NCBI RefSeq assembly: GCF_000380005.1
Contig: NZ_KB904188.1
Span: forward strand, 558,001 to 622,000
Reading direction: 5' to 3'
Length of the DNA: 64,000 nt
From: Streptococcus didelphis DSM 15616
GTDB taxonomy: Bacteria; Bacillota; Bacilli; Lactobacillales; Streptococcaceae
Part shown: piece after piece, positions 18,498-28,143 of the stretch
Layout of the letters: each line of letters begins with the position of its first letter
How positions within the stretch are numbered: position 1 is the first letter of the stretch
Notes under the pieces: model-generated
Database searches by the model: none
What the model saw: the letters and a program-made list of their open reading frames with translations, nothing else
Told to the model about the DNA's origin: nothing
Position numbers and translations under genes: made by a program

Positions 18498-18530
18498 GGT
18501 ATTAAAAATAATTATGTGATAGGAATAAAA

Positions 18531-19160
18531 ATGTTAGCAAAAAAACTACTTCCCGTTTTTCTACTTTCTCTTTCATGTCTAAGCTTAGGAGCTTGTAAAA
18601 CTAAGGAGAATCATCCTAAAAAAGCAGATTCAGATAATAAGCCTGCTTTAAATTTTCAAAAAAAAGAGGAAACAGCCCATCTTGATAAGAGAACATCTTT
18701 TGAAAAAATAAAGGTAGCCAATGCTCAAGGAGATTTCAAGGGGGGATCTAGCTTAGAAGACTTAAAGGCCCTCTATGGTGAGCCTAGTGAACATCAGGAA
18801 AAACCTGCTGGAAACGTGACATTAAATGCCTATACTTGGGTTTTTGATCGGGTGAGAATTCAGGCTAATCTCTTTGAAAATAGCACAATTGTAAAATCAA
18901 TTTCAAACTTCGCTTACGATAGGGATTATATCATTTCACTCAAAAAATATAATCAAATTAAAAAGGGCATGTCCTATAGTCAGGTAACCTCTATTTTAAC
19001 TGAACCTGATGATTATACTCAAGCAAGTTCTAGTGATAAAGAACAACTGCAAGCTATCTGGATTAGCGGCCTAAAGGCAACTGACAAGGGTGCAAATATA
19101 ACACTACTTTTTGAAAATAACCAATTAGTAGAAAAATCTCAAAAAGGACTCAGCAACTAA
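18531..19160 (+). CDS. Lipoprotein with two SmpA/DUF3862-like repeats
   Basis: 209-aa predicted surface lipoprotein. The signal sequence ends in the lipobox LGAC (Cys near residue 21), followed by a Lys-rich linker. Two related segments follow (FEKIKVANAQGDFKGGSSLEDLKALYGEP and YNQIKKGMSYSQVTSILTEP), the pattern of DUF3862/SmpA-OmlA-type small domains that act in protein-protein contacts. The function is unknown. The longest frame adds 39 residues upstream that run through the promoter. The ATG at 18531, with AGGAAT upstream and a signal peptide right after it, is the real start. Single gene. Confidence 0.8.
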   Translation: MLAKKLLPVFLLSLSCLSLGACKTKENHPKKADSDNKPALNFQKKEETAHLDKRTSFEKIKVANAQGDFKGGSSLEDLKALYGEPSEHQEKPAGNVTLNAYTWVFDRVRIQANLFENSTIVKSISNFAYDRDYIISLKKYNQIKKGMSYSQVTSILTEPDDYTQASSSDKEQLQAIWISGLKATDKGANITLLFENNQLVEKSQKGLSN

Positions 19161-19312
19161 TCCTAGCTAGTGAACTAGTATATTCTATGTAAACTAATGT
19201 TCTAAGACCTACCTATGCTAGTTACCTAAAGCATAAGGGTATTGATGTCCTAACAGTTTAAAAAGAGTCATCAACTCTTCAAAATTTTTAAGCCAAATTT
19301 TGAACAAGAATC

Positions 19313-19342
19313 AAAAAAAGCCTACTAAATTAGGCTTTTTTA
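19313..19342. terminator. Bidirectional terminator between lipoprotein gene and tRNA-Arg
   Basis: GCCTA/TAGGC (19320-19324 and 19331-19335), extended by an A run on the left and a T run on the right, serves the lipoprotein gene (plus) and tRNA-Arg (minus). Confidence 0.85.
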
Positions 19343-19352
19343 ATGGGTTCTA

Positions 19353-19424
19353 TCCACCTTGAGGGAATCGAACCCCCATCTCAAGAACCGGAATCTTACG
19401 TGATATCCATTACACTAAAGGTGG
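19353..19424 (-). tRNA. tRNA-Arg (anticodon CCG)
   Basis: The reverse complement folds as a cloverleaf: acceptor CCACCTT/AAGGTGG, anticodon loop TTCCGGT with anticodon CCG, T-arm GGGGGTTCGATTCCCTC, discriminator A. CCA is not encoded. It reads CGG codons, which are rare in this genome. Confidence 0.93.
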
Positions 19425-19494
19425 AAAGGTGTCAACTTGCTAACACCTTATTAGTATAGCATAAAACTAGCCATATATGAATAGGCTAAATAGA

Positions 19495-19522
19495 AAAAAG
19501 CTAAGATAAACTTAGCTTTTTT
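19495..19522. terminator. Terminator downstream of rpsA
   Basis: A stem centred on GCTAAG-ataaa-CTTAGC (19500-19505 and 19511-19516), flanked by A and T runs, is active in either direction. Confidence 0.85.
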
Positions 19523-19536
19523 GAAATCATTTTAAA

Positions 19537-20760
19537 TTATAATTCAATGTCACCGAATAAGTCAGCCATTGAGAAACCTGTTTGAGTTTCAGGTAATTCG
19601 TAATCACGTTTTGTATCACGTTTTTGACGACGTGGACGTGATTGACGTTTTTCATTATTATTGCTGTTGTTATTGTTATTTTCGCCTTCAGCTTGTGCTG
19701 GGCGTTCTTCAAGAGCTTTGATAGAAAGTGATACACGTTCATCAGCTGCATTTACTTCAAGAACTTTAACAGTAACTTCTTGACCTACAGAAAGTACATC
19801 TTTTGGATTTTCAACACGGTTATGTGAAATTTGAGAAATATGAACAAGTCCATCAATTCCTGGAAGAACTTCAACAAAAGCACCGAAATCAGTAAGACGT
19901 TTAACTTTACCTTCTACAACATCACCTTGTGCAAGTTTTTGCTCAACACCATCCCATGGTCCAGGTGTTGTTGCTTTAAGAGAAAGTGATACACGACCAG
20001 CTTCTTCATCAATTGAAAGCACTTTAACTTCTACTTCATCACCAACAGATACAACTGATTTTGGTGATACGTTACGTTCATGTGATAACTCAGTTACGTG
20101 TACAAGTCCATCTACACCACCAAGATCAATGAAAGCACCAAAGCTAGTTAAACGAGCAACAGTACCAGTTACAATAGAACCTTCAGAAAGTTTAGAGAAA
20201 ACTTCTTGACGAGCTTCAGCAGCTGCTTCTTCAATAACTTCACGACGTGATAAGATAAAACGGTTTTCAGCAGCGTCTACTTCTTTAATTTTTGCATCAA
20301 ATTCTTGACCAACAAATTTTTCAGTATTACGTACGAAACGAGTATCAATCATTGAAGCGGGGATAAATCCACGTAGTCCTTCAAATTCAACTGAAAGGCC
20401 ACCTTTAACAGCACGAGTTCCTTTTACTGTCACAACTTCGCCTTCACGACCGATAAGTTTGTCCCATGCTTTGCGAGCTTCTAAACGTTTTTTAGATACT
20501 AGGAAAGTAACTGTATCAGTATCTTTTCCTACAACTTGACGAAGAACAAGCACTTCAACTGTGTCGCCAGCTTTAACAAAATCGTTGATGTCAGCATCAC
20601 GATCGTTAGTCAATTCACGAAGTGTCAAGACTCCTTCAACACCAGTACCATCGATAACAACATTTGCTTGACCGTTGTCTACTGTTAAAACTTCCGCAGT
20701 GACTACATCACCAGGGTTTACTTCGCTAACACTGTTTAGCAAATCTTCAAATTCATTCAT
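19537..20760 (-). CDS. rpsA: 30S ribosomal protein S1 homologue
   Basis: 407-aa RNA-binding protein with four S1 domains (about residues 15-85, 105-170, 190-262 and 276-345; the last two contain [20 protein letters not shown] and [20 protein letters not shown]). It helps mRNA binding at the ribosome. It has four domains like Firmicute forms, rather than the six of E. coli. The C-terminal linker is an Asn run ([10 protein letters not shown]) followed by an Arg/Lys-rich segment, then [23 protein letters not shown] resembles a sortase motif by sequence only: there is no signal peptide or membrane anchor. GGAGG lies about 10 nt before the ATG, with a hairpin immediately upstream. Confidence 0.95.
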   Translation of the reverse strand: MNEFEDLLNSVSEVNPGDVVTAEVLTVDNGQANVVIDGTGVEGVLTLRELTNDRDADINDFVKAGDTVEVLVLRQVVGKDTDTVTFLVSKKRLEARKAWDKLIGREGEVVTVKGTRAVKGGLSVEFEGLRGFIPASMIDTRFVRNTEKFVGQEFDAKIKEVDAAENRFILSRREVIEEAAAEARQEVFSKLSEGSIVTGTVARLTSFGAFIDLGGVDGLVHVTELSHERNVSPKSVVSVGDEVEVKVLSIDEEAGRVSLSLKATTPGPWDGVEQKLAQGDVVEGKVKRLTDFGAFVEVLPGIDGLVHISQISHNRVENPKDVLSVGQEVTVKVLEVNAADERVSLSIKALEERPAQAEGENNNNNSNNNEKRQSRPRRQKRDTKRDYELPETQTGFSMADLFGDIEL

Positions 20761-20778
20761 TCTAAAAAATCCTCCAAC

Positions 20779-20802
20779 AAAAGCTAGCTAGTGCTAGCTT
20801 TT
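20779..20802 (-). promoter_or_regulatory. Hairpin directly upstream of the rpsA ribosome binding site
   Basis: AAAAGCTAGC (20779-20788) and GCTAGCTTTT (20793-20802) form a perfect 10-bp stem with a 4-nt loop. It ends 3 nt before the GGAGG of rpsA on the minus strand. The position suggests control of rpsA translation or termination of read-through from the upstream tRNAs. Confidence 0.55.
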
Positions 20803-20885
20803 GATAACAATATATTTTCTCAAGGTAACCCGCAACGACAACAACTCTTATCTTTAACGGTCTCAGCTAATACTGATACCTCTGA

Positions 20886-20957
20886 CTGGGGTAGCTGGAT
20901 TCGAACCAACGCATGAGGGAGTCAAAGTCCCTTGCCTTACCGCTTGGCTATACCCCA
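20886..20957 (-). tRNA. tRNA-Gln (anticodon TTG)
   Basis: Cloverleaf on the minus strand: acceptor TGGGGTA/TACCCCA, anticodon loop CTTTGAC with anticodon TTG, T-loop GGTTCGAATCC, discriminator G. CCA is not encoded. It is the second gene after tRNA-Tyr in a small tRNA operon. Confidence 0.95.
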
Positions 20958-20999
20958 TGGTGTTTATTTAGAATATAAGATATCTTACTCTTCTAAAAA

Positions 21000-21080
21000 T
21001 GGAAAGAGAGGGATTCGAACCCCCGAACCCGAAGGAGCGGATTTACAGTCCGCCGCGTTTAGCCTCTTCGCTATCTTTCC
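21000..21080 (-). tRNA. tRNA-Tyr (anticodon GTA)
   Basis: Acceptor GGAAAGA/TCTTTCC, anticodon loop CTGTAAA with anticodon GTA, and the long class II variable arm typical of bacterial tRNA-Tyr. CCA is not encoded. First gene of the tRNA-Tyr/tRNA-Gln unit. Confidence 0.95.
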
Positions 21081-21095
21081 ATAACAACAAAAACT

Positions 21096-21124
21096 ATTCT
21101 ATCATAGTTCTTGCCTCTACGCAA
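21096..21124 (-). promoter_or_regulatory. Promoter of the tRNA-Tyr/tRNA-Gln operon
   Basis: -35 TTGCGT (21119-21124), 17-bp spacer ending in TG-A, -10 TAGAAT (21096-21101), 15 nt before tRNA-Tyr. rpsA downstream could share this transcript. Confidence 0.7.
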
Positions 21125-21140
21125 GTGTTTTTGCCCACTT

Positions 21141-21371
21141 TTAATGATGCAAATTGTAGTTTTCAATTATATTTTCAACTGCTTGTTCCAGGCTTTTAAA
21201 GAAGCTATCTACTACTCCATTTTTCACAACAACAAATTTGTCGTCAAGCTCTGCAATTTCACCAACTAATCTTTTACCCATTTGTAAATGGTATCCATCA
21301 ACTTGCTTATTTTCAAGTGACACTTTATGATCAACTAATTGTATTTCAATTTTTTTATCTTTTTTACTCAT
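21141..21371 (-). CDS. DUF2969 family protein
   Basis: 76-aa cytoplasmic protein of a family restricted to lactobacillales (MSKKDKKIEIQLVDHK..., with the LEQAVENIIENYNLH tail). No enzyme motif and no membrane segment are present; the predicted content is mixed beta strands followed by one helix. The function is unknown. The longest frame starts 16 codons earlier, but the extension is implausible and AGG lies 8 nt before the ATG at 21371. It lies between parC and the tRNA operon, same strand. Confidence 0.8.
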   Translation of the reverse strand: MSKKDKKIEIQLVDHKVSLENKQVDGYHLQMGKRLVGEIAELDDKFVVVKNGVVDSFFKSLEQAVENIIENYNLHH

Positions 21372-21504
21372 TCTTAACCTCGCTTTAACCATTTTACACA
21401 AATTTGAAAAAGCTTGCAAGAGTAAGCTGACTTTTTATTAAACTTTGAGCATTCATCTTCAAAAGATATCTATAATTATAAAAAATAAAAGAGCCTAAGC
21501 TCCT

Positions 21505-23964
21505 TTATTTTAATCTAGCTGAAAATACTCCCTGATCAGAAATCTTATCGGAAATAAATGATCCATTACTTGTTCGTTCAGATAATGGTAAGTGACTTAA
21601 ATCTACAATCTGCTCTTCCCCAGTTTTACTTGTAACAATTAAAAGGTCATGCTTGTCTTTATTATCTTCAACTTCTGAGAATAAGTCAATATCTCTACTT
21701 ACTAGTGGGCCGTCCACGTTTCCTGCTAAGAAGACACGGTGTGCTTTATTTTTTAATTCTCGAAGAACCAATAGCCCTCTGTTAGCACGACTTGTTTGTG
21801 GAATATCATCTAGAGCCATTCTCTTTAAACTACCACGCTGGGTTAAAACAAAGAAGCTGCTTTGGCTAGCTAAAAAGGCTGATACAATATAATCTTCTTT
21901 TTTCAGATTCATTGCCTTAACACCTGAAGATTTCAAGCCCTGAATAGGTACCTCGTCATTAGAGAATCTTAAAGCATAGCCCATTTGTGATAATAATACA
22001 ATATCTTCAAAAACTAGAGGATGAACTGCAACAACTCTATCTTGGCTATTTTTTAATTTTGCATATTTAGTTGACTTAGATTTGTAAGTTCTCCATGGAC
22101 TTAAATCCTCACGTTCAAAACGTTTAATCTGACCCTGTTGAGTAACTGAATAATATGTAGTTTTAGTAAAGTTATCAATAATTTCAGCATACAATATCGT
22201 TTCATCTGCTGCAAAATTAGTAATATTTTGAGAAAGATGCTCGCCTATTTCCTTCCAACGAATATCCATTAACTCATGAACAGGACGATAAATTACATTT
22301 CCTAAATCTGTAAAAATAAGAAGATGCTGGGTTGTCTTAGCATCAGACATAAAAATAAGATAGTCATCGTCTCTTTTACCAATTTCTTCATGGGTAGAAG
22401 CATTATAAGAGCGTGGACTTGTCCGTTTAATATAGCCTGCCTTAGTCACACTCACAAAGGTTTCTTCTTCTACAATAAGACTAGCCGTATCTATCTCAAT
22501 TGCCTGTGCAGTCTCTTGTAACTCTGATAAACGCGGGTTTCCAAATTTCTTTTTAACCTCACGTAGTTCTCGTTTCATCACATTAAACATTGTCGTTTCA
22601 TCACTTATAATAGCTGACAGGGTTGTAATGAAACTTCTAAGCTCTTCTTCCTCATTTTGTAAAGTAACAATATCTGTATTTGTTAAACGGTATAACTGCA
22701 AGGTAACAATGGCTTCTGCTTGCTCTTGTGAAAAAGCATAGCTAAGTTGAAGATTTTCCTTGGCATCCGCTTTGTTTTCAGATGCTCGGATTAAGGCGAT
22801 AACCTCATCAAGAATTGACAAGACACGAATCAAGCCTTCAACAATATGCAGGCGCTTCTCAGCCTTGGCTTTATCAAATTTAGAACGATCAATGATAATA
22901 TTTTTACGATGAGCGATATAAGCGCTTATAATCTTTTGAATGCCCACCTGATGTGGTGTGAAATTATCAATCGCAACCATATTGAAATTATAATTAATCT
23001 GCAAATCAGTGTATTTTAATAAATAATTTAACACCGTTTGCGTATCAGCATCTTTTTTCAATTCAATCGCTATCCGTAAACCTGTACGGTCTGATTCATC
23101 TCTGACTTCAACAATTCCTGGAACCTTATTATTGACCCGTACATCATCAATCTTTTTGACAAGAACTGATTTATTAACTTCATAAGGGATTTCGGTAACA
23201 ATTATCTGTTGTTTTCCACCCTTTAATTCCTCAATTTCAGTCTTAGAACGAACAACTACCCGCCCCTTACCAGTCTCATAAGCCTTTTTAATTTCTTCAG
23301 CACCCTGAATAATACCACCCGTTGGAAAATCAGGACCTGGTAAAAATTCCATTAGCTTTTCAAGTTTAGCCTTGGGGTGATCAATCATATAAACAGCTGC
23401 GTCAATGACTTCTGCCAAATTATGGGGAGGAATATCAGTTGCATAACCTGCTGAAATACCAGTGGCACCATTAACCAATAAATTAGGATAGGCAGCAGGT
23501 AAAACAGTAGGTTCTTTTTCGGTATCATCAAAATTCCAGGCAAATGGTACTGTCTCTTTTTCAATATCTTGTAAAAGATAGCCAGAAATCTCTGATAGAC
23601 GGGCTTCAGTATAACGCATTGCTGCAGGAGGATCCCCATCCATAGAACCGTTATTACCATGCATTTCAACTAAAATTTCACGATTTTTCCAGTCCTGGCT
23701 CATCCTTACCATGGCATCATAAATAGAAGAATCACCATGGGGATGAAAATTCCCCATAATATTCCCTACTGATTTTGCTGACTTACGAAAACCCTTTTCA
23801 AAGGTATTTCCATCTTTATTCATAGAATAAAGAATACGACGTTGAACAGGTTTTAGGCCATCCCTAATATCAGGAAGAGCCCTCTCTTGAATAATATATT
23901 TGGAGTAACGTCCAAAGCGTTCTCCCATAATGTCCTCTAGGGACATATTCTGAACATTTGACAT
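21505..23964 (-). CDS. parC: DNA topoisomerase IV subunit A
   Basis: Cuts and rejoins DNA to decatenate daughter chromosomes, with ParE. 819 aa from MSNVQNMSLEDIMGERFGRY, the start conserved in S. pyogenes. The catalytic tyrosine is in AAMRYTEARLS (Tyr118). The quinolone-resistance positions are wild type (Ser79 and Asp83 in HGDSSIYD). The C-terminal beta-pinwheel contains repeated blades. The longest frame adds 18 residues from a TTG without merit. No clear Shine-Dalgarno precedes the chosen ATG, which is odd for an essential gene. It follows parE by 140 bp. Confidence 0.96.
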   Translation of the reverse strand: MSNVQNMSLEDIMGERFGRYSKYIIQERALPDIRDGLKPVQRRILYSMNKDGNTFEKGFRKSAKSVGNIMGNFHPHGDSSIYDAMVRMSQDWKNREILVEMHGNNGSMDGDPPAAMRYTEARLSEISGYLLQDIEKETVPFAWNFDDTEKEPTVLPAAYPNLLVNGATGISAGYATDIPPHNLAEVIDAAVYMIDHPKAKLEKLMEFLPGPDFPTGGIIQGAEEIKKAYETGKGRVVVRSKTEIEELKGGKQQIIVTEIPYEVNKSVLVKKIDDVRVNNKVPGIVEVRDESDRTGLRIAIELKKDADTQTVLNYLLKYTDLQINYNFNMVAIDNFTPHQVGIQKIISAYIAHRKNIIIDRSKFDKAKAEKRLHIVEGLIRVLSILDEVIALIRASENKADAKENLQLSYAFSQEQAEAIVTLQLYRLTNTDIVTLQNEEEELRSFITTLSAIISDETTMFNVMKRELREVKKKFGNPRLSELQETAQAIEIDTASLIVEEETFVSVTKAGYIKRTSPRSYNASTHEEIGKRDDDYLIFMSDAKTTQHLLIFTDLGNVIYRPVHELMDIRWKEIGEHLSQNITNFAADETILYAEIIDNFTKTTYYSVTQQGQIKRFEREDLSPWRTYKSKSTKYAKLKNSQDRVVAVHPLVFEDIVLLSQMGYALRFSNDEVPIQGLKSSGVKAMNLKKEDYIVSAFLASQSSFFVLTQRGSLKRMALDDIPQTSRANRGLLVLRELKNKAHRVFLAGNVDGPLVSRDIDLFSEVEDNKDKHDLLIVTSKTGEEQIVDLSHLPLSERTSNGSFISDKISDQGVFSARLK

Positions 23965-24104
23965 AAAATTAAGTACAAAGGTCTTAAGAAAAACGTACAA
24001 AATAGCAAATTGGAGCAAGTCTTATCAAATTGCCAACCAATTTATCATTTTACTTTGTTTGTTAGCCTTTGTTCAATTCCTTTCTTAAGATTGAAAGCAG
24101 TCCA

Positions 24105-26054
24105 TTAAAATACTGTATTTTCTTCCAAGGTAAATGTGACATTGTCTTCAATCCATTGGCGACGAGGTGCTGCTTTGTCACCCATAAGGACTGATACACG
24201 TCGCTCTGCCCGTGCTAAATCATCTATGGTGACCCTAATTAAGGTTCTGGTTTCAGGGTCCATGGTTGTTTCCCATAACTGATCTGCATTCATTTCACCA
24301 AGCCCTTTATAGCGTTGTAACATAGCTCCTTTACCAAATTCCTTGCGAAGATCTTCTAATTCTCCATCTGTCCAAGCATAGGCTAATTTAGCAGTTTTGC
24401 CTTTTCCGCGAGACATTTTGTATAAAGGTGGAAGGGCAATATAAACATGGCCTTCTTCAACAAGTGGCCTCATGTAACGATAGAAAAAGGTTAGTAATAA
24501 GGTTTGAATATGGGCTCCATCTGTATCCGCATCAGTCATTATAATAACTTTATCATAGTTAATATCTTCTATGGCGAAATCAGCACCCACTCCTGCTCCA
24601 ATAGTATAAACCATTGTATTGATTTCTTCGTTTTTTAAGATATCAGCCATTTTAGCTTTTTCCGTATTTAAGACCTTACCTCGTAAAGGTAAAATAGCTT
24701 GGAATTTACGGTCACGTCCTTGCTTGGCTGAGCCTCCGGCAGAGTCTCCTTCGACCAAGTATAATTCGTTCTTTTTAGGATTTTTAGATTGAGCTGGGGT
24801 TAATTTCCCTGAGAGCAAGCCTTTATCTTTCTTATTCTTTTTACCATTTCGGGATTCATCTCTGGCTTTTCGGGCTGCTTCACGAGCATCTCTTGCTTTA
24901 ATAGCTTTACGAATAAGGTTAGAGGCGAGTTCACCATTTTCTAAGAGGAAAAAAGTCAATTTTTCAGAAACAATCCCCTCTACAACGGGTCTCGCCAAAG
25001 GACTACCTAATTTATCCTTTGTTTGCCCTTCAAATTGCAAATGTTGTTCAGGAACTAAAATCGATAAAACAGCTGATAACCCTTCACGGTAATCAGAACC
25101 TTCTAAATTTTTATCTTTTTCCTTTAAAAGATTGGTTTTTCGAGCATAGTCATTCATTACCTTAGTAATGGCTGATTTGAAACCTGTTTCGTGACTTCCT
25201 CCATCTTTTGTACGCACATTATTAACAAAAGAAAGAATATTATCCGAAAAACCAACATTATACTGAAGGGCAACCTGAACTTGAAAATCTTGCTCTTCTC
25301 CTTCGACGTATATAATGGGGGTTAGGGTTTCTTTATCTTCATTTAAGTATTCAACAAAGTCCTGCACACCATTTTCATAATGAAATTCTTCTGTCTGAAC
25401 TTCTTCTAGGCGTAAATCAGTCAAAGACATTTTTACGTCTTTTAAGAGGAATGCTGACTCTTTCAAACGCTCTGCTATGGTATTAAATTTAAAATCTGTA
25501 GTAGAAAAAACAGTATCATCAGGCATGAATGTCACTTTTGTACCTGATTTACTTTTAGGTGCAGTAGCTATTTTTTTTAAAGTAGTAACTGGTTTTCCAC
25601 CATTTTCGAACCTTTGTTTATAGACAGCCCCATCTCTTGTAATTTCAACTTCGAGCCATTTTGATAAGGCATTAACAACTGAAGAACCTACTCCATGCAG
25701 ACCTCCGGAGGTCTTATAGCCACCTTGACCAAATTTACCACCAGCATGCAGTACTGTAAAAATAACTTGTACTGTTGGAATACCCATAGCATGTTTTCCA
25801 GTCGGCATTCCCCGTCCCTTATCAGAAATACTCACGGAACCATCTTTATTAATGACTACTTTTATTTCATTACCAAAACCTGATAATGCCTCATCAACAG
25901 CATTATCTACTATTTCCCAAATGAGATGATGTAAGCCTGTTGCATCAGTTGAGCCAATATACATACCAGGTCTTTTTCGAACAGCGTCCAAACCTTCTAA
26001 AACCTGAATGGCATCATCATTATAGTTGTTTATTGTTATTTCTTTTTTAGCCAA
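24105..26054 (-). CDS. parE: DNA topoisomerase IV subunit B
   Basis: ATPase subunit of topoisomerase IV. GHKL-fold ATP-binding motifs ([34 protein letters not shown]) lie in the N-terminal half, followed by a TOPRIM domain ([20 protein letters not shown]) and the C-terminal [18 protein letters not shown] segment. The start is TTG at 26054: GGAGG lies 6 nt before it, the protein then begins (M)[10 protein letters not shown], and the 649-aa length fits. The longer frame from 26114 overlaps the promoter. It pairs with parC downstream. Confidence 0.95.
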   Translation of the reverse strand: MAKKEITINNYNDDAIQVLEGLDAVRKRPGMYIGSTDATGLHHLIWEIVDNAVDEALSGFGNEIKVVINKDGSVSISDKGRGMPTGKHAMGIPTVQVIFTVLHAGGKFGQGGYKTSGGLHGVGSSVVNALSKWLEVEITRDGAVYKQRFENGGKPVTTLKKIATAPKSKSGTKVTFMPDDTVFSTTDFKFNTIAERLKESAFLLKDVKMSLTDLRLEEVQTEEFHYENGVQDFVEYLNEDKETLTPIIYVEGEEQDFQVQVALQYNVGFSDNILSFVNNVRTKDGGSHETGFKSAITKVMNDYARKTNLLKEKDKNLEGSDYREGLSAVLSILVPEQHLQFEGQTKDKLGSPLARPVVEGIVSEKLTFFLLENGELASNLIRKAIKARDAREAARKARDESRNGKKNKKDKGLLSGKLTPAQSKNPKKNELYLVEGDSAGGSAKQGRDRKFQAILPLRGKVLNTEKAKMADILKNEEINTMVYTIGAGVGADFAIEDINYDKVIIMTDADTDGAHIQTLLLTFFYRYMRPLVEEGHVYIALPPLYKMSRGKGKTAKLAYAWTDGELEDLRKEFGKGAMLQRYKGLGEMNADQLWETTMDPETRTLIRVTIDDLARAERRVSVLMGDKAAPRRQWIEDNVTFTLEENTVF

Positions 26055-26085
26055 GAGTATCCTCCAGATAATTTCATCTTTTTTT

Positions 26086-26114
26086 ATCTTACAAGTTTTT
26101 CTAAGAATTTGCAA
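26086..26114 (-). promoter_or_regulatory. parE promoter
   Basis: -35 TTGCAA (26109-26114), 17-bp spacer, -10 TAAGAT (26086-26091), about 32 nt before the TTG start. Confidence 0.7.
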
Positions 26115-26170
26115 AATTATTTTTTAAATTTATTAATTTTTTTACTTTATTATTTCTATATTGGTCTTTA

Positions 26171-26179
26171 TGGTATAAT
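26171..26179 (+). promoter_or_regulatory. Extended -10 promoter abutting the plsY start codon
   Basis: TGGTATAAT (-10 hexamer 26174-26179) is followed by seven bases (AAGAAGT) and then the ATG at 26187. A normal initiation point would fall on or next to the ATG, giving a leaderless or nearly leaderless mRNA. Confidence 0.65.
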
Positions 26180-26186
26180 AAGAAGT

Positions 26187-26825
26187 ATGAAGTTACTATT
26201 ATTAATTATAATGGCCTATTTGTTAGGCTCTATTCAAACTGGTCTATGGATTGGCCAGCATTTTTATCATGTCAATCTCCGAAAATATGGCTCGGGAAAT
26301 ACAGGAACTACTAATACCTTTAGAATACTTGGTTTTAAAGCTGGTATAACAACCTTAGCTATTGATATTCTAAAAGGAACTTTAGCTACCTTACTTCCTG
26401 TCCTTTTTGGGCTAGGCTCTGTTCCTCCTTTACTCCTTGGTTTTTTTGCTGTTTTAGGTCATACCTTTCCTATTTTTGTAAAATTTAAAGGAGGTAAGGC
26501 AGTTGCGACAAGTGCTGGTGTTTTACTAGGATATGCGCCTCTTTATTGCCTTTTCTTAGCTGTTGCATTTCTTATTATACTGTATCTATTTAGCATGATT
26601 TCCTTATCCAGCATTATAGTTTCCCTACTAGCTGTGATAACTGTACTTATTTTTCCAGCAATGCATTTTTTATTAGCAAGCTATGATATTCTTTTAATCG
26701 TTATTATTATGTCATTAGCCTCACTCATTATTTATCGGCATAAAGACAATATCGATAGAATAAAAAAAGGCCAAGAAAACCTTGTTCCATGGGGTTTAAA
26801 TCTAAGTAAACAAAAGAAAAAATAA
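26187..26825 (+). CDS. plsY: Glycerol-3-phosphate acyltransferase PlsY
   Basis: Integral membrane enzyme that transfers an acyl group from acyl-phosphate to glycerol-3-phosphate, the first step of phospholipid synthesis. 212 aa with about five or six transmembrane helices. The three cytoplasmic-loop motifs are seen: GSGNTGTTN near residue 37, [21 protein letters not shown] near residue 98, and a later Arg/His-containing loop (IIYRHKDN). The longest frame adds 26 hydrophobic residues that cover the promoter; the family start is MKLLLLI. It is divergent from parE, as in other streptococci. Confidence 0.95.
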   Translation: MKLLLLIIMAYLLGSIQTGLWIGQHFYHVNLRKYGSGNTGTTNTFRILGFKAGITTLAIDILKGTLATLLPVLFGLGSVPPLLLGFFAVLGHTFPIFVKFKGGKAVATSAGVLLGYAPLYCLFLAVAFLIILYLFSMISLSSIIVSLLAVITVLIFPAMHFLLASYDILLIVIIMSLASLIIYRHKDNIDRIKKGQENLVPWGLNLSKQKKK

Positions 26826-26850
26826 ACTTCCTGCTTGGAAGTTTATTTTT
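26821..26850. terminator. Bidirectional terminator between plsY and pyrC
   Basis: A perfect 11-bp stem AATAAACTTCC/GGAAGTTTATT (26821-26831 and 26837-26847) with a 5-nt loop overlaps the plsY stop and abuts the pyrC stop. Confidence 0.85.
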
Positions 26851-28117
26851 ATGCTTTATAAACTACTTGTCCATCTGCAATAGTATATTTCACAAGTCCC
26901 TTAAGCTTTTCACCAATAAAGGGTGAATTACTTGCTTTAGAAGCGAAGTCTGGACTTACTTTTCTTTCTGCATTAGCATCAAAAATAAGAATATCTGCTG
27001 GTCCATTCTCAGCAATATAGCCTGCTTCAAAGGAATATAACTGCGCTGGGTTAAGACTCATTTTCTCTAACAAAGCCATCAACGACAAATGTCCTGGATT
27101 AACCAAATAAGTAATTCCCAGCGACAAGGAAGTCTCTAAGCCAGTCATTCCTGAAGGAGCTTCCCAAACTTTTTCAACCTTTTTTTCATCTTTATGATGT
27201 GGGGCATGGTCAGTAGCTATAATAGATATGACACCACTCTTTAGCCCTTCTATGACTGCTAAACGATCACTTTCCTTTCGTAAAGGAGGATTCATTTTTG
27301 CATCCGCACCAGCCTCTAATAATAATGTTTCAGTTTTTGAGAAATGCTGGGGAGCAACTTCTGCCGTCACTTTAGCTCCCATTTTCTGAGCAAATTCTAC
27401 TATCTTAACTGACTCTGCTTTTGAAAGATGCTGAATGTGGACGTGGGCATCACAATCATAAGCTATCATAGCATCACGCGCAATCATACTATATTCTGCC
27501 ACACCACTTGCACCACAGATATTAAAGTGCTCTCTTGCAATATCCTCATTTAAGCCTGGTAGACCATTTAAGTTTGGATCTTCCTCATGTAAAGAGATAA
27601 AGCAATCATTTTCTTTTGCTAGCCTAAGCGCTTCTCTCAAGACCTTAGAATTTTCCAGTGGAATCCCATCATCAGAAAAACCAACAGCACCAGCCTTTTT
27701 TAAAGAAGCAAAATCTGTTATCTGTTCTCCATCAAATGACTTAGTAACACTTGCATTAGTATATATGTGAATACTTTCTTTAGCTGCACTTGCTAAGACT
27801 TCTTTTAGAGTTGTCACATCAGAAATAACTGGATTAGTATTAGCCATCATCACAACGGTAGTCACACCACCCTTAGCAGCTGCTAAAGCGCCAGTATGAA
27901 TATCTTCTTTATGTGTTTGTCCTGGTTCCCTAAAATGGACATGAATATCCACTAAGCCTGGGGCAACTATCAGACCCTCAGCATCAATAAGGTGTGCTTG
28001 CTCTGCTTGGATATCTTGATCAATTTTTTTGATTTTTTTATCTTCGATTAAAATATCTACTAGGCCATCAAATTGTGACTTGGGATCTATTAGACGCCCA
28101 TTCTTTATTAATAACAT
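26849..28117 (-). CDS. pyrC: Dihydroorotase
   Basis: Third step of de novo pyrimidine synthesis: cyclises carbamoyl-aspartate to dihydroorotate. 422 aa, class I dihydroorotase of the amidohydrolase superfamily. Zinc ligands are in HVHFREPG (near residue 60), later histidines sit in HEEDPNLN and HIQHLSKA, and the catalytic Asp in IATDHAPHH. It lies 26 bp downstream of ung on the same strand and so is probably co-transcribed. It is separate from the pyrF-pyrE unit 6 kb away, and I see no PyrR leader in front of it. Confidence 0.97.
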   Translation of the reverse strand: MLLIKNGRLIDPKSQFDGLVDILIEDKKIKKIDQDIQAEQAHLIDAEGLIVAPGLVDIHVHFREPGQTHKEDIHTGALAAAKGGVTTVVMMANTNPVISDVTTLKEVLASAAKESIHIYTNASVTKSFDGEQITDFASLKKAGAVGFSDDGIPLENSKVLREALRLAKENDCFISLHEEDPNLNGLPGLNEDIAREHFNICGASGVAEYSMIARDAMIAYDCDAHVHIQHLSKAESVKIVEFAQKMGAKVTAEVAPQHFSKTETLLLEAGADAKMNPPLRKESDRLAVIEGLKSGVISIIATDHAPHHKDEKKVEKVWEAPSGMTGLETSLSLGITYLVNPGHLSLMALLEKMSLNPAQLYSFEAGYIAENGPADILIFDANAERKVSPDFASKASNSPFIGEKLKGLVKYTIADGQVVYKA

Positions 28118-28143
28118 ATAACTCCTTTTGACTTGTTACTAGT

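Noticed and set aside
19537..19620. Sortase-like LPETQTG motif near the C-terminus of S1
   Set aside because: There is no signal peptide, hydrophobic anchor or basic tail; the protein is a ribosomal S1 homologue, so the match is chance.
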